Assembly (NCBI GenBank): GCA_013214945.1
Contig: JABSRT010000017.1
Span: 49,519 to 113,518 of the forward strand
DNA from: Gammaproteobacteria bacterium
Lineage (GTDB): Bacteria > Pseudomonadota > Gammaproteobacteria > Enterobacterales > Psychrobiaceae
Length of the DNA stretch: 64,000 bases
Direction: 5' to 3'
The position numbers were made by a program, and so were the translations under genes. Shown piece after piece: positions 45,968 through 55,951 of the stretch. Position 1 is the stretch's first letter, and each line of letters opens with the position of its first letter. The notes below the pieces were generated by a model. That model was not told the origin of the DNA, searched no databases, and worked only from the letters and a program-made list of their open reading frames with translations.

Positions 45968-46896
45968 TGAGACTCCCCAGTATCGTTCACAGGCACCAAA
46001 CCCGAAGTAATAGTTGCCAAGGTAACTTTTAATAAATCAATATAGGTTGGCACTGGCCCATTGCTGGTACTGAGCGAGTCAACATAAAGCACGCCAGCAT
46101 AAGTTGCACCCGTCTCGCGCGCCACTTGCTGAGCGGGTTTGGCAGAAACAGTACTTTCACTAAAGATCACCGATATTTTATGTTGACGAATTTGGTCGAT
46201 CACTTGGCGTACTTGTTGCGGAGTACCTTGTGCATCGGCGTTAATTGGCCATAAAAATAGCTCTTGTAACTCAAAATCTCGTGCTAAATAACTAAAAGCC
46301 CCCTCACTGGTCACTAACCAATTGTTATGCTTAGTTAAACCAGCGAGTTTTGTTTTAAACGGCGCAACAGCAGCATTTACCTGCTTAGCATAACGTGATG
46401 CATTAGCATTGTAAGCAGCGCGGTTGTCCGGGTCGTACTTAACCAAAGCAAGACGAATATTTTCAATATAAATAAGCGCATTGCTGGCCGACATCCAAGC
46501 GTGGGGGTTGGGTTTACCGCGATAAGGCCCTTGATGAATCCCCATTGGCACAATGCCAGTAGTGACGACAACCCGCGGCACATCGCTTAAATTGTTAAAG
46601 AATTTTTCAAACCACAGCTCAAGGTTTAAACCATTGTAAATAATTAAGTCTGCGCCTTGAGCGCGGCGGATATCTCCCGGTGTAGTTTGGTAATTATGTA
46701 TTTCGGCATCGGGTTTGGTAATAGAAGATACGATTGCCCGATCGCCCGCTACATTTCTCACCATATCGGCAATCACAGTAAACGTTGTAATAACCTTAAA
46801 TTTTTTGACTTGTTCGGCCGATGAGGGACCACTGAGTAATACAAATATCGACAACGCCCAAATTAAACTTACTACCAATTTACTCAAACCAAACAT
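45964..46896 (-). CDS. sitA: Mn/Fe-binding periplasmic protein of a Sit/Yfe importer
   Basis: About 310 residues. Cluster A-I binding protein with metal ligands His in [15 protein letters not shown], His in NPHAWMS, Glu in [14 protein letters not shown] and Asp in YVDSLST. This His-His-Glu-Asp set is that of SitA/YfeA/MntC, rather than of Zn-only ZnuA, whose His-rich loop is absent. ATG 46896 has AGAGG 7 bases upstream and starts a signal peptide. A Fur box lies 68 bases upstream, so iron control is likely. Confidence 0.88.
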   Translation of the reverse strand: MFGLSKLVVSLIWALSIFVLLSGPSSAEQVKKFKVITTFTVIADMVRNVAGDRAIVSSITKPDAEIHNYQTTPGDIRRAQGADLIIYNGLNLELWFEKFFNNLSDVPRVVVTTGIVPMGIHQGPYRGKPNPHAWMSASNALIYIENIRLALVKYDPDNRAAYNANASRYAKQVNAAVAPFKTKLAGLTKHNNWLVTSEGAFSYLARDFELQELFLWPINADAQGTPQQVRQVIDQIRQHKISVIFSESTVSAKPAQQVARETGATYAGVLYVDSLSTSNGPVPTYIDLLKVTLATITSGLVPVNDTGESQ

Positions 46897-46963
46897 CTGA
46901 CTGCCTCTTTTTATTATTAATCTTATTGATGGTAGCAAGGACAACGCAGCGCTTCAATACAAA

Positions 46964-46978
46964 TGAGAATGATTTTCA
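46964..46978. promoter_or_regulatory. Fur box upstream of sitA
   Basis: TGAGAATGATTTTCA differs from the 7-1-7 Fur consensus TGATAATNATTATCA at one base in each arm. It lies 68 bases before the sitA start, suitable for repression by Fe-Fur. MntR control is not excluded. Confidence 0.7.
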
Positions 46979-47079
46979 GTTGAAAATTAAAAAGGTAACC
47001 AAGTAACCTATTAAGGCCACTTGATTATTGATTGGTTAGATAGGATTTAAATACTGTAAACGAAAGATAAATTACTAGT

Positions 47080-47137
47080 TTGTTTACTTGGTTATGTACT
47101 TAACTGCTTGGTTGCTTGGTTGCTTACTTGGTTAGTT
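47080..47137. repeat. Degenerate GCTTGGTT-type short tandem repeat
   Basis: Two perfect GCTTGGTT units (47105-47120) are flanked by related TTTACTTGGTTA and GCTTACTTGGTTA copies. It abuts the stop of the PaaK-like gene. An inverted relative, GGTAACCAAGTAACC, lies near 46992. Confidence 0.5.
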
Positions 47138-48356
47138 AAGTGTAATCACGTTGGTCGTCAATCACCTTGCCATCGTTAAGCCATGCATCAGGTGCCACCA
47201 ATTCTATTAGCGCGTTAAGATTAGTAATGGCTTTGACCGAAGCACTAACTAAGCCAAAATCAAGCTCAGAGTCAGTACTGCTTAGTGAAATTTGCAAGGT
47301 CATTTGGTCACGGTGATTGTGATTAGTAACCACCAGCCGCGCTTTTTCAATGTCACAGTGTCGCTTAGCAACCGCTGCAATTTGCGCAGGATGCACAAAC
47401 ATGCCTTTTATTTTGGTGGTTTGATCAGCGCGGCCGAGCCAACCTTTAATTCGCATATTTGTGCGGCCACACGGGCTAGTGCCTGGCAACAACGCCGACA
47501 AGTCGCCAGTTGCAAAGCGAATTAACGGGTAATCTGGGTTAAAGCTGGTGATAACCACTTCGCCAACTTCGCCTTGCGCCACTGGCTGATTAGTACCAGG
47601 GCGCACGATTTCGAGTAAAATATCCTCACTGACAATCAAACCTTCTTTGGCACTGGACTCATACGCGATTAATCCCACATCGGCACTAGCATAAGCTTGC
47701 AACACGCTAATACCGTCCTCCTCGAAACTCATGCGTAATGATTCAGGCAGCGCTTCGCCAGTTACCAGTGCTTTCTTAATTGAACTGATATCGCCCTGCT
47801 GGCGCAAAATATTTAAAAATGAAGGGGTACCGCAATAACCTTGAGGTTTAAGATCATTAATTACTGCTAACTGTTGTTCGGTTTGCCCGGGTCCTGCGGG
47901 GATCACCACACAGCCGCAAGCTTTAGCCCCAGCATCGAGAATAAAACCACCTGGCGTTAAATGATATGACAGGCAATTTTGCACCAAGTCTCCGGCTCGA
48001 AATCCCGCGGCATAAAAGGCCCGCCCCGTGCGCCAAAAATCTTCACCTTGACCTTGCGGATCATAAATTGGCCCTGGCGACTGAAATATTCGGCCAATGG
48101 TGGCATTATTAGCACTAACGCCACCAAAAGGTCGTTGCTTGGCTTGCAGCTCGATTAAATCGCTTTTACGTAATAAAGGTAAGGTGGCCAGGCTGGCGCG
48201 TGAATTTATCTGGGCCGGTAATATTGCGGCCAGTGACGACTGATAATAATCACAATGCGCAGTGGCCCTCGCAATAAGTTGTGGCAGCTGCTCTAGCAAG
48301 CTCGCCTCACGTAATGGCGGCGATTGGCATTCTTGGGGGTCAAAAAAATCACTCAT
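47136..48356 (-). CDS. PaaK-like AMP-forming acyl/aryl-CoA ligase
   Basis: A 406-residue protein of the phenylacetate-CoA ligase group. AYASADVGLIAYES is the A5-like motif, and RFATGDLSALLPG, GWLGRADQTTKIKGMFVHP is the A7/A8-like region. The N-terminal part has LPLLRKSDLIELQ and CGTPSFLNILRQQG. It would activate a carboxylic acid as an acyl- or aryl-CoA. It is last in the liv-like operon, 10 bases after livF. Confidence 0.85.
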   Translation of the reverse strand: MSDFFDPQECQSPPLREASLLEQLPQLIARATAHCDYYQSSLAAILPAQINSRASLATLPLLRKSDLIELQAKQRPFGGVSANNATIGRIFQSPGPIYDPQGQGEDFWRTGRAFYAAGFRAGDLVQNCLSYHLTPGGFILDAGAKACGCVVIPAGPGQTEQQLAVINDLKPQGYCGTPSFLNILRQQGDISSIKKALVTGEALPESLRMSFEEDGISVLQAYASADVGLIAYESSAKEGLIVSEDILLEIVRPGTNQPVAQGEVGEVVITSFNPDYPLIRFATGDLSALLPGTSPCGRTNMRIKGWLGRADQTTKIKGMFVHPAQIAAVAKRHCDIEKARLVVTNHNHRDQMTLQISLSSTDSELDFGLVSASVKAITNLNALIELVAPDAWLNDGKVIDDQRDYT

Positions 48357-48366
48357 TTATTATTCC

Positions 48367-49185
48367 TTACAGCCAGCGTTTACGGCGTTTATATGATTTT
48401 AAATTTTTAAAACTTTTGCGCTCTTCATTACCACCACCGAGATAGAATTCTTTTACATCTTCATTCGCTAATAACTCATCACCGGTGCCATCCATTACTA
48501 TTTTCCCCGATTCCATAATGTAACCATAATCGGCGGCACGTAACGCATAATTAGCATTTTGTTCAACCAGTAAAATCGTAATGCCCTGCTCTTTATTAAT
48601 CTGTTCAATGATTTTAAATACCTCTTTAACCAATAATGGCGATAGGCCCATTGAAGGTTCGTCGAGTAAAATCATTTTGGGTCTGGCCATTAGCGCCCGA
48701 CCAATCGCCAACATCTGTTGCTCGCCACCAGACAAATAACCGGCTAAACCAGTGCGCTCTTTTAGTCGTGGAAAAAAGTGATAAACCATTTCGATATCTT
48801 GCGCGATTTTAGAATCACTGCGGGTATAAGCACCCAGTTTTAGATTTTCTAAACTGGTCATGTCTTCGATAATGCGCCGCCCTTCCATCACCTGAAAAAT
48901 ACCACTGCGTACGATGTCTTCTGCCAACTGTTTATCAAGCCGCTCGCCCATGAAATGAATATCACCGCGAGTGACTTCACCATACTCGCTACGTAGCAGC
49001 CCAGAAATGGCCTTGAGGGTGGTTGATTTACCGGCGCCATTAGGTCCAAGCAACGTCACGATATCCCCTTGGGGCACTTCTAATGTCACGCCGCGTAATA
49101 CTTGAATGACTTCATCGTAAACGACTTCAATATTATTAATTGCCAGCATTGGCGGTGCGGTTTCTATTTTTGCCACAGCACTCAT
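48367..49185 (-). CDS. livF: Branched-chain-type ABC transporter ATPase (LivF)
   Basis: A 272-residue ABC ATPase. Walker A is GPNGAGKST, the signature LSGGEQQMLAIGRAL and Walker B MILLDEPSMGLSP. The sequence fits LivF. The operon context (with ligases) argues for an aromatic or fatty acid ligand rather than Leu. 84 bases separate it from the binding-protein gene; a hairpin lies there. Confidence 0.87.
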   Translation of the reverse strand: MSAVAKIETAPPMLAINNIEVVYDEVIQVLRGVTLEVPQGDIVTLLGPNGAGKSTTLKAISGLLRSEYGEVTRGDIHFMGERLDKQLAEDIVRSGIFQVMEGRRIIEDMTSLENLKLGAYTRSDSKIAQDIEMVYHFFPRLKERTGLAGYLSGGEQQMLAIGRALMARPKMILLDEPSMGLSPLLVKEVFKIIEQINKEQGITILLVEQNANYALRAADYGYIMESGKIVMDGTGDELLANEDVKEFYLGGGNEERKSFKNLKSYKRRKRWL

Positions 49186-49229
49186 TAGTACTCTCCCTTA
49201 CAAACAAGCTCAGTTATCGGTTAAATTGA

Positions 49230-49254
49230 GCTAAGCGGCACAATGCCACTTAGC
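49230..49254 (-). other. Intra-operon hairpin after the binding-protein gene
   Basis: GCTAAGCGGC, loop ACAAT, GCCACTTAGC: a 10-bp stem with one mismatch. There is no T-tract on the minus strand, so it more likely stabilises the upstream mRNA than terminates. Confidence 0.55.
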
Positions 49255-49269
49255 TAACACTCGATATTC

Positions 49270-50559
49270 CTAGTAACCTAACCAATCTTCACGACGTTCA
49301 AGCGTTATCTGATTAACGCGTTCAATTTTAATATCACCGCCATTGTAATTACCTTTATAGATATTAACGGTGTTAAGACCACGGTGATCTTCTGCAGTCA
49401 AAGTCGCTGGCAAACAGACTCCTTCAAGCCCTTTTGGCTCCCAGTTTTTAGCCGCATACATCCCTTTTTTGATATTTTCACCAGTGATGCCGCCATTATT
49501 TTTCGCCCATTGCATCGCTTCTTTCATGAAAAACACCGAACAAACACCACGTGTATAATGGTGAGGACGCTCTTTGGTACCGCTCGGATCTGATAGCTTT
49601 GATATTTCACGCACCAATTGCATGCCTTGCACGTTATCATTCCAAAACGCGGTCATCGCGGGAAAAATATAATCTTTAACCCCTTCGCCAATGGCACTGA
49701 AGGTCTTTTTATCGCCACCCCAAACATTGGACATAAACTGCAACTTAGTGCCAACCGTATTACAAGATTTAATCAACGACAGCACAGACCCCCCTAAATT
49801 ACCGATATAACCGTAGTTTGTTTTAGAGTTTTTAAGGGTTAAACACTGGGCTTTAAAGTCGCCAGGTTTCATTGAGACTACCACCGGCGGCATCACCTCA
49901 AAACCTAACTCGGTTGCATATTCTGCACAGGCTTTTTTAGGCGCATTTGGAAACGGATGATTAGCCCCAATATGGGTAAATTTGGGTTTGCCAGCCTTGC
50001 CTTGTTTTTTCCAATCGGCGTTAGCCCATTGCACCAATGCCCGACAAGAATCGGAATAGGAGGCGCCGTAAAAGAAGTTATAAGGGGCCGGTTTTTTGGT
50101 GTGTGGGTTTTTACCGGTTGGATCGGTTAAGTGGCCGGAATAAGACGCTGAATATACCGGAATTTTATCTTTTGCAACAAAGGTGATTAACGCTTCAGTA
50201 TCAGCGGTACCCCACCCTTGCATCGCAACCATTTTTTTGCGACTTTTCCACTTTTTATAGGCACCGATCGCTTGCGGTACTTTATACGCATAATCGATGG
50301 TTTCAAATTCTAACGTCGTGCCATCAATGCCACCATTAGCATTGATATACGCCAATGAATCACGCACTCCATTGGCATAATACTTACCAACGAAGGCCGT
50401 TGGCCCCGACAAATCTGCGAGGTGGCCAACAAAAACAGAGTCTTTAGCCTGGGCTGAGACCGCGGCTAAACTCATTGTCGTTACAAAAACTGCGGTCGCA
50501 ATTTTTGATAGAGCAAAGTTAACTTGACCAACATTTCTATGATTAAATACCTGAGACAT
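49270..50559 (-). CDS. Branched-chain-type ABC substrate-binding protein
   Basis: A 429-residue protein with a long signal peptide (cleavage after SAQA at about residue 38). The type I periplasmic fold starts SVFVGHLADLSGPTAFVGKYYANGVRDSLAYINANGG. It is longer than LivJ/LivK (about 370) and belongs to the group near ligase genes. The ligand is probably an aromatic or aliphatic acid; this is inference. ATG 50559 is used. Confidence 0.85.
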   Translation of the reverse strand: MSQVFNHRNVGQVNFALSKIATAVFVTTMSLAAVSAQAKDSVFVGHLADLSGPTAFVGKYYANGVRDSLAYINANGGIDGTTLEFETIDYAYKVPQAIGAYKKWKSRKKMVAMQGWGTADTEALITFVAKDKIPVYSASYSGHLTDPTGKNPHTKKPAPYNFFYGASYSDSCRALVQWANADWKKQGKAGKPKFTHIGANHPFPNAPKKACAEYATELGFEVMPPVVVSMKPGDFKAQCLTLKNSKTNYGYIGNLGGSVLSLIKSCNTVGTKLQFMSNVWGGDKKTFSAIGEGVKDYIFPAMTAFWNDNVQGMQLVREISKLSDPSGTKERPHHYTRGVCSVFFMKEAMQWAKNNGGITGENIKKGMYAAKNWEPKGLEGVCLPATLTAEDHRGLNTVNIYKGNYNGGDIKIERVNQITLERREDWLGY

Positions 50560-50662
50560 AATAACATTCCTGTGTTTTTATCAGTTTATTGTGGGTTGTT
50601 ATTGCATTTAAACCGCCCCTAGTTGCAACGATTTTAATGCGACTTTAAAAATTCATTTCAAA

Positions 50663-51736
50663 TCAATAAGCAAATGGATAAAATTTCCAATAATTTTTAA
50701 TCTGCTGCCAGCGATGGGCTAAGCCTTCGGGTTCGAAAATTAAAAACAAAATAATCGCAGCACCAACCGCCATCTCTTTTAAATAAGCAATGCCATCGAC
50801 GACCGCAGGAATATTGCCCCAATCTGTTTCCTTCATCAGACCAACCATGCCTTCAAGCCCTTCCGGCAATAACACCATAAATATCACGCCCATTAGCGTG
50901 CCTTTTATTGAGCCAAGGCCGCCAATAATACACATCGCCAAAAATTGAATTGACAGCATAATGGTAAAGCCTTCTGCCGACACATATCCCAAATAGTGAC
51001 CATATAATGCGCCGCCAACACCGGCATAAAACGCCGAAATACCAAAGGACAGTAAGCGATATTTAGTCAGGTTAATGCCCATAATTTCAGCCGAAAGATA
51101 ATGATCGCGAACCGCCACAAACGCGCGACCATCACGGCTTCGCATTAAATTACTGGCCCAAATGTACATAGTTACTAAGGTAAATAACGCGATGTAGAAA
51201 AAACTTTGGTCGGTATCAAAAACATAACCAAAAATTGTGACCGGCTCGGCTAACGCACCCGACGAGCCACCAGAGAACCAGTTAGCACGGGCAAAAAAGT
51301 CTTCAATAATAAATTGTGAAGCCAAGGTCGCAATCGCTAAATACAAGCCTTTAATCCGCGCCGCTGGCAATCCAAACATCATGCCAACTGCCATGGTCAT
51401 GAAACCAGCCAGTGGAATAGCGAAAAGAACCGGAATGCCTTGCACGGTATTAAGCCAGGCCGAGGCAAAAGCGCCAAAACCAAAAAAGGCGCCGTGACCT
51501 AATGAAATTTGGCCGGTAAAACCCACTAAAATATTGAGCCCGAGTGCCGCGACGCCAAAGTAAGCTATCTGAATGAAGATACTGAGGTAGTATTCGTCTA
51601 ACACTAGCGGCGCAAAACACAGCGCCACAATCAACGCGCAAGCGCTGGCCCAGATAAATTTTGTTTCAAAAATTGTATTATCTTGCTTATAACTGGTGCG
51701 AAAATCCCCGCACGGTCGCATCGATGTCGTCGACAT
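50663..51736 (-). CDS. livM: Branched-chain-type ABC permease (LivM)
   Basis: A 357-residue protein with about ten helices. LNILVGFTGQISLGHGAFFGFGAFASAWL and ARIKGLYLAIATLASQFI are signature segments. It pairs with LivH to form the inner-membrane channel. Confidence 0.88.
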   Translation of the reverse strand: MSTTSMRPCGDFRTSYKQDNTIFETKFIWASACALIVALCFAPLVLDEYYLSIFIQIAYFGVAALGLNILVGFTGQISLGHGAFFGFGAFASAWLNTVQGIPVLFAIPLAGFMTMAVGMMFGLPAARIKGLYLAIATLASQFIIEDFFARANWFSGGSSGALAEPVTIFGYVFDTDQSFFYIALFTLVTMYIWASNLMRSRDGRAFVAVRDHYLSAEIMGINLTKYRLLSFGISAFYAGVGGALYGHYLGYVSAEGFTIMLSIQFLAMCIIGGLGSIKGTLMGVIFMVLLPEGLEGMVGLMKETDWGNIPAVVDGIAYLKEMAVGAAIILFLIFEPEGLAHRWQQIKNYWKFYPFAY

Positions 51737-51874
51737 AATATATTCCTAATGAGTAACTATTGAGCGTCATGTCATTTGTCGCAATGAACAGCTACAGGTT
51801 ACGGTAAATAGATACCTTAATTATTCGATTAATTTCTAGTAACTCATTTGAGTTAAATAAGTTCAGATCTGAGC

Positions 51875-52768
51875 TTAAATCCGTTCAATGTCTTTGGTGC
51901 CAAACAGTCCGTACGGTTTAAACCATAGGATAATCAACAAGACATAAAAGGGTGCGATGTCATAAAGGTTGCCCCAATGAAGGTACTGACCATCGACAAA
52001 TTCGGCGACATTTTCTAACACGCCAATAATTAAACCACCGACAATCGCGCCAATAATTGAGTCTAAGCCACCGAGAATAACCGCCGGAAACACCTTAATG
52101 CCAATCGCTGACAGCGAATGCGAGACACCATTAACCATGCCAATAACCACCCCTGCAGTCGCCGAAACGGTCGCTGCAATCGCCCAACTCATTGCAAAGA
52201 CCCGCTTTACCGATATGCCAAGACTTTGCGCAACTTGCTGGTCAAAAGCCGTGGCTCGCATTGCCAATCCTTGCTTTGAGTATTTAAAGAATACGTAAAA
52301 TGCTGCCATAATAATCAACGCAAAACCGGTACTCATTAAATAGGCGGTTTCGACTTGCAGGCCTAATATTTCAACCGTTTGCTGACTAAAAACCCGCGGA
52401 TAACTTTCGGCTGACACCCCAAAAATCCATTTGATCAACGCTTGAAAGAAAATTGACAGGCCAATCGTCACCATAATCACGGATATCGTCGGTTCACCAA
52501 TCATCGGTCGTAGCACAATCATTTGCAGTAACATGCCAAAACCAGCCATGAACACTAAGGTTAAGACAAAGCCAATCACAAACGGCAACTCTAAATAGAC
52601 CAAAAATGCCCAACAGACCCAAGCGCCAATTAACAAAAACTCGCCTTGGGCAAAGTTGACTATTTGAGTTGATTTGTAGACTAATACAAAGCACATTCCG
52701 ACCACCCCGTAGAGTAATCCAACAATTAAGCCGTTAACGACCAATTGCGTGAGCAGTTCAAAATTCAT
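51875..52768 (-). CDS. livH: Branched-chain-type ABC permease (LivH)
   Basis: A 297-residue protein with about eight helices. NGLIVGLLYGVVGMCFVLVYKSTQIVNFAQGEFLLIGA is characteristic. AVILGGLDSIIGAIVGGLIIGVLENVAE is the usual C-terminal half. It overlaps the ligase gene by four bases. Confidence 0.88.
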   Translation of the reverse strand: MNFELLTQLVVNGLIVGLLYGVVGMCFVLVYKSTQIVNFAQGEFLLIGAWVCWAFLVYLELPFVIGFVLTLVFMAGFGMLLQMIVLRPMIGEPTISVIMVTIGLSIFFQALIKWIFGVSAESYPRVFSQQTVEILGLQVETAYLMSTGFALIIMAAFYVFFKYSKQGLAMRATAFDQQVAQSLGISVKRVFAMSWAIAATVSATAGVVIGMVNGVSHSLSAIGIKVFPAVILGGLDSIIGAIVGGLIIGVLENVAEFVDGQYLHWGNLYDIAPFYVLLIILWFKPYGLFGTKDIERI

Positions 52769-54726
52769 GAGGCATGTCTCCGTGGCTGTAATGATTCAAG
52801 CTCGCTAAACTCGATTAATGTTTCAACCTTCAAGGTGGTTTGAATTCGCGTTTGACTACCGTCTTGGAAGGTAATCATGGTATCAATCTCAACTTCGGCG
52901 TTATCGCTATAAATCGATTCGATAATGTCATGGTATTTTTCGGCGACTACACCACGGCGTACCTTGCGTGTGCGGGTTAACTCACCGTCATCGGCGTCGA
53001 GTTCTTTGTATAACAATATGAATTTATGGATCTGCTGCGCTGGCGGTAGGCTTAGGTTAACCAGCTCAATTTCTTCGCGCAGTTTTTGATAAACTTCTGG
53101 CTGACATGACAAATTAGAATAGTTAGTAAAGCCAAGCCCTTGTTGCTCAGCCCATTTGGCGACAATACTAAAACGAATACAAATAATCGCCGCTAAATTG
53201 GCTCGGTCTTTACCAAGGATCACTGCTTCACCAATAAAGGATGAAAACTTCAATTTATTTTCAATATACTGCGGCGAATAGCTGACCCCACCCGATGTCG
53301 TAGCCATGTCTTTTATGCGGTCGATCACGACCAAATGGCCATTCGATTTTTTGATATATCCGGCGTCCCCGGTGTGCATCCAACCGTCGATGACATCTTC
53401 ATCGTAAGCGGCTTGATTATTAAGATAACCGGTAAACATGCCAACTGTTTTTGAGATAATTTCACCAACGCCTTCACCATCTGGGTTTATCACTTTTATT
53501 TGCGCGTTATCAAAGGTAAAACCAACACTGTCATAATCAATATCACCTTCGCAATGCACCGTATAAGCGCCACACATTTCTGTTTGGCCATAAAGTTGGC
53601 GCAGCGGCACCCCTATCGCATGGAAAAACTTAAAGGAGTCGGGCCCCATCGCCGCACCACCAGTAGCAGCCGAGTCTAAAAAGCTAAAACCTAAACGGTC
53701 ACGCAGCGCGCGCAATAATACCCATTCAGCAATCAGTGATTTTTGCCCTTTGGCTTGTGCTTGATAAGCCAGTTTCATCGCAAAGTTATAGATTTTTTGT
53801 TTAAGTGGCGTCGAGTCCATCATGCGCGCTTGCACGTCGGCTAAAATGTTTTCCCATACTCGCGGCGCTAACAATACAAAATTAGGGCCAATTTCACGTA
53901 AATCAGCCATCATAGTTTGTTGCTCTTCAACAAAGTTGACTATTTGTCGTGAAATAAGTGCCATGCCAACGGCATAAACTTGTTCCATAATCCAAGGTAA
54001 CGGCAGTGCAGACACATAGTTGTCGCCAGGTTTACGTGGATCAGCCCGTAAATATGCACTGCTGTGCGAGACAAAACGACCGCCAGTCAGTAACGCAATT
54101 TTTGGTTTTGAGGTAGTACCGGACGTGGTGCAATAAATCGCCGTTTCGTCGGGGTTGGTGCCATCAACTAATTGGTCGTATGCTGTTGGATTAGCGGCTA
54201 AAACTTCACGTCCGAGTTGGTAAACGTCTTCAATCGAAGTCAACCGGGCATCATCGTATTTACGCATGCCGCGCGGATCGCAATACACAATATGCTTAAT
54301 GCCCGGCACTTCGTCGCCGAGTTCTAAAATTTTGTCACATTGCTCTTCGTCTTCCGCAATAATTATGGTCGCTTGGGAATAATTGAGCAAATAAGCCACT
54401 TCTTCGTGCATCGAATCTTGATAAACACCTAAGGAGTACGCTTTAATCGCATGCGCTGCGATCTCTCCCCAGATCCATTCTGGGCGATTGTCGCCCAGCA
54501 GTGCTACGGCGTCTTGAGGTTTAACCCCAAGTTCTAACATGCCAAGTGCCAACCATTGGACCCGGTCGTGATAGTCTTGCCAGCTAAACTCGTTCCAAAT
54601 ACCAAACTCTTTTTCGCGCATCGCAATATCACGGCCATAGTTGACGGCGTTATGGCGTAATATTTTAGGAAAGGTATTTAACTCACCCATTTCAAAACGT
54701 GTGCCATCGCTGGTTAATTGGGTCAT
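52765..54726 (-). CDS. AMP-dependent acyl-CoA synthetase (long-chain type)
   Basis: A 653-residue ANL enzyme. A3 motif YCTTSGTTSKPKIALLT has Ser where Gly is usual. A5 is QLYGQTEMCGAYT, and A7/A8 WMHTGDAGYIKKSNGHLVVIDRIKDM. Long-chain and aromatic acids are plausible substrates. It is located inside an ABC operon between LivG and LivH, suggesting that uptake is coupled to CoA activation. It overlaps livG by one base. Confidence 0.88.
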   Translation of the reverse strand: MTQLTSDGTRFEMGELNTFPKILRHNAVNYGRDIAMREKEFGIWNEFSWQDYHDRVQWLALGMLELGVKPQDAVALLGDNRPEWIWGEIAAHAIKAYSLGVYQDSMHEEVAYLLNYSQATIIIAEDEEQCDKILELGDEVPGIKHIVYCDPRGMRKYDDARLTSIEDVYQLGREVLAANPTAYDQLVDGTNPDETAIYCTTSGTTSKPKIALLTGGRFVSHSSAYLRADPRKPGDNYVSALPLPWIMEQVYAVGMALISRQIVNFVEEQQTMMADLREIGPNFVLLAPRVWENILADVQARMMDSTPLKQKIYNFAMKLAYQAQAKGQKSLIAEWVLLRALRDRLGFSFLDSAATGGAAMGPDSFKFFHAIGVPLRQLYGQTEMCGAYTVHCEGDIDYDSVGFTFDNAQIKVINPDGEGVGEIISKTVGMFTGYLNNQAAYDEDVIDGWMHTGDAGYIKKSNGHLVVIDRIKDMATTSGGVSYSPQYIENKLKFSSFIGEAVILGKDRANLAAIICIRFSIVAKWAEQQGLGFTNYSNLSCQPEVYQKLREEIELVNLSLPPAQQIHKFILLYKELDADDGELTRTRKVRRGVVAEKYHDIIESIYSDNAEVEIDTMITFQDGSQTRIQTTLKVETLIEFSELESLQPRRHAS

Positions 54727-55526
54727 TAGCTTGCCTCCTCTATCGCGGTATTATCGTCTTCAAGTCCTAGGTAAGCAGAACGCACATGGGGATCTGCCAT
54801 GACCTCATCGGGTAAACCACAAATTAATTTCTTACCAAAATCAAGCACCATCACTTGATGAGAGATATCCATCACCACGCCCATATCATGCTCAATCATC
54901 ACCACCGTAATACCGAACTCTTCATTTAGATCGAGAATATAACGGGCCATATCTTCTTTTTCTTCCAGGTTCATGCCAGCCATCGGTTCGTCGAGCAAAA
55001 TCATTTTTGGCTTTAGCGCCATTGCCCGAGCCAGCTCGACTCGCTTGCGCAACCCATACGATAAGGTGCCAGCTGTTGCCTTTCGAATATGTGATATTTC
55101 AAGAAAGTCGATAATCTCTTCAACTTCACGCCGATGGCTTAGCTCTTCAGCCTGAGCTTTTGAAAACCAATACAACGGACCGGTGATCCAGTTATTGTTC
55201 AATTGATGATGGCGACCGACCATAATATTGTCGAGCACCGACATATGGCCAAACAAGGCTAAATTTTGAAAGGTTCGACCCATGCCTAAATCAGCGCGAT
55301 CATTGGGCCGCAGATTAGTCACATCTTGATCGTTAAAAATTACTTTACCGACATTGGGTTGGTAACGCCCCGAAATGCAATTTAGCATTGACGTTTTACC
55401 TGCCCCATTGGGCCCGATAATTGAAAAGACGCTGCCTTGTGGCACTTCAAAACTAACATCGGTCAATGCTTTAACGCCACCAAAGGCCAATGAGATTTGT
55501 TCTATTTTAAGTATTGATTTGGTCAC
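54726..55526 (-). CDS. livG: Branched-chain-type ABC transporter ATPase (LivG)
   Basis: About 266 residues. Walker A is GPNGAGKTS (Thr-Ser at the end), with DRADLGMGRTFQNLALF, the signature LSYGLRKRVELARAM and Walker B MILLDEPMAGMNLEE. GTG 55526 is the likely start: AGGAG is 7 bases upstream; a TTG at 55532 is too close. First gene of the seven-gene operon. Confidence 0.87.
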   Translation of the reverse strand: MTKSILKIEQISLAFGGVKALTDVSFEVPQGSVFSIIGPNGAGKTSMLNCISGRYQPNVGKVIFNDQDVTNLRPNDRADLGMGRTFQNLALFGHMSVLDNIMVGRHHQLNNNWITGPLYWFSKAQAEELSHRREVEEIIDFLEISHIRKATAGTLSYGLRKRVELARAMALKPKMILLDEPMAGMNLEEKEDMARYILDLNEEFGITVVMIEHDMGVVMDISHQVMVLDFGKKLICGLPDEVMADPHVRSAYLGLEDDNTAIEEAS

Positions 55527-55616
55527 CCTCAATCTCCTAGATTCAATCGAACTTATTTATCACTAATTTTGTGGTTATTTAGCACTTGGGCCATAACAGG
55601 CACTAAATTAAGTGAA

Positions 55617-55715
55617 TCACGCCCAGAGATTGCGCAGTTGACTGCCGGTAAAAACGGCGGTTGCTTTGGCGAAATTTAAACCTGTTAATGTTGCAATTCT
55701 GTGCTCCGACATCAT
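55617..55715 (-). CDS. Candidate 32-residue protein upstream of livG
   Basis: A 32-residue frame, MMSEHRIATLTGLNFAK..., with tandem ATG codons (55715, 55712) and AAGGAAG just upstream. It is slightly basic with no clear helix. It lies 90 bases before livG on the same strand and could be a leader peptide or a small protein. Weakly supported: a good ribosome site only. Confidence 0.35.
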   Translation of the reverse strand: MMSEHRIATLTGLNFAKATAVFTGSQLRNLWA

Positions 55716-55951
55716 TACTTCCTTTTGGTCGTTGATTGATTTGTTATAGCGATAATAAGCCAGCCTAAAAAAACGACAATCGGCAATAGGGGCTAGCACC
55801 TGCGGATTAGTCCCTAGGTCGTATAGTCAAAAGTCTAACGCTGACATCAATTAATCAAACGCAATTTCATTAAGAAATGTGTTAGATTCAACCGCGTATT
55901 GATTTTTTAGTGACTGTTTCTAGTGACTTATAGATTGGGATAATAGGTGTT
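55716..55951. other. Divergent promoter region between livG operon and crbS
   Basis: About 236 bases, or 425 counting from livG. Promoters for both directions are expected. GGGATAATAGGTGTT precedes the crbS ATG. I see no clear operator. Confidence 0.4.
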
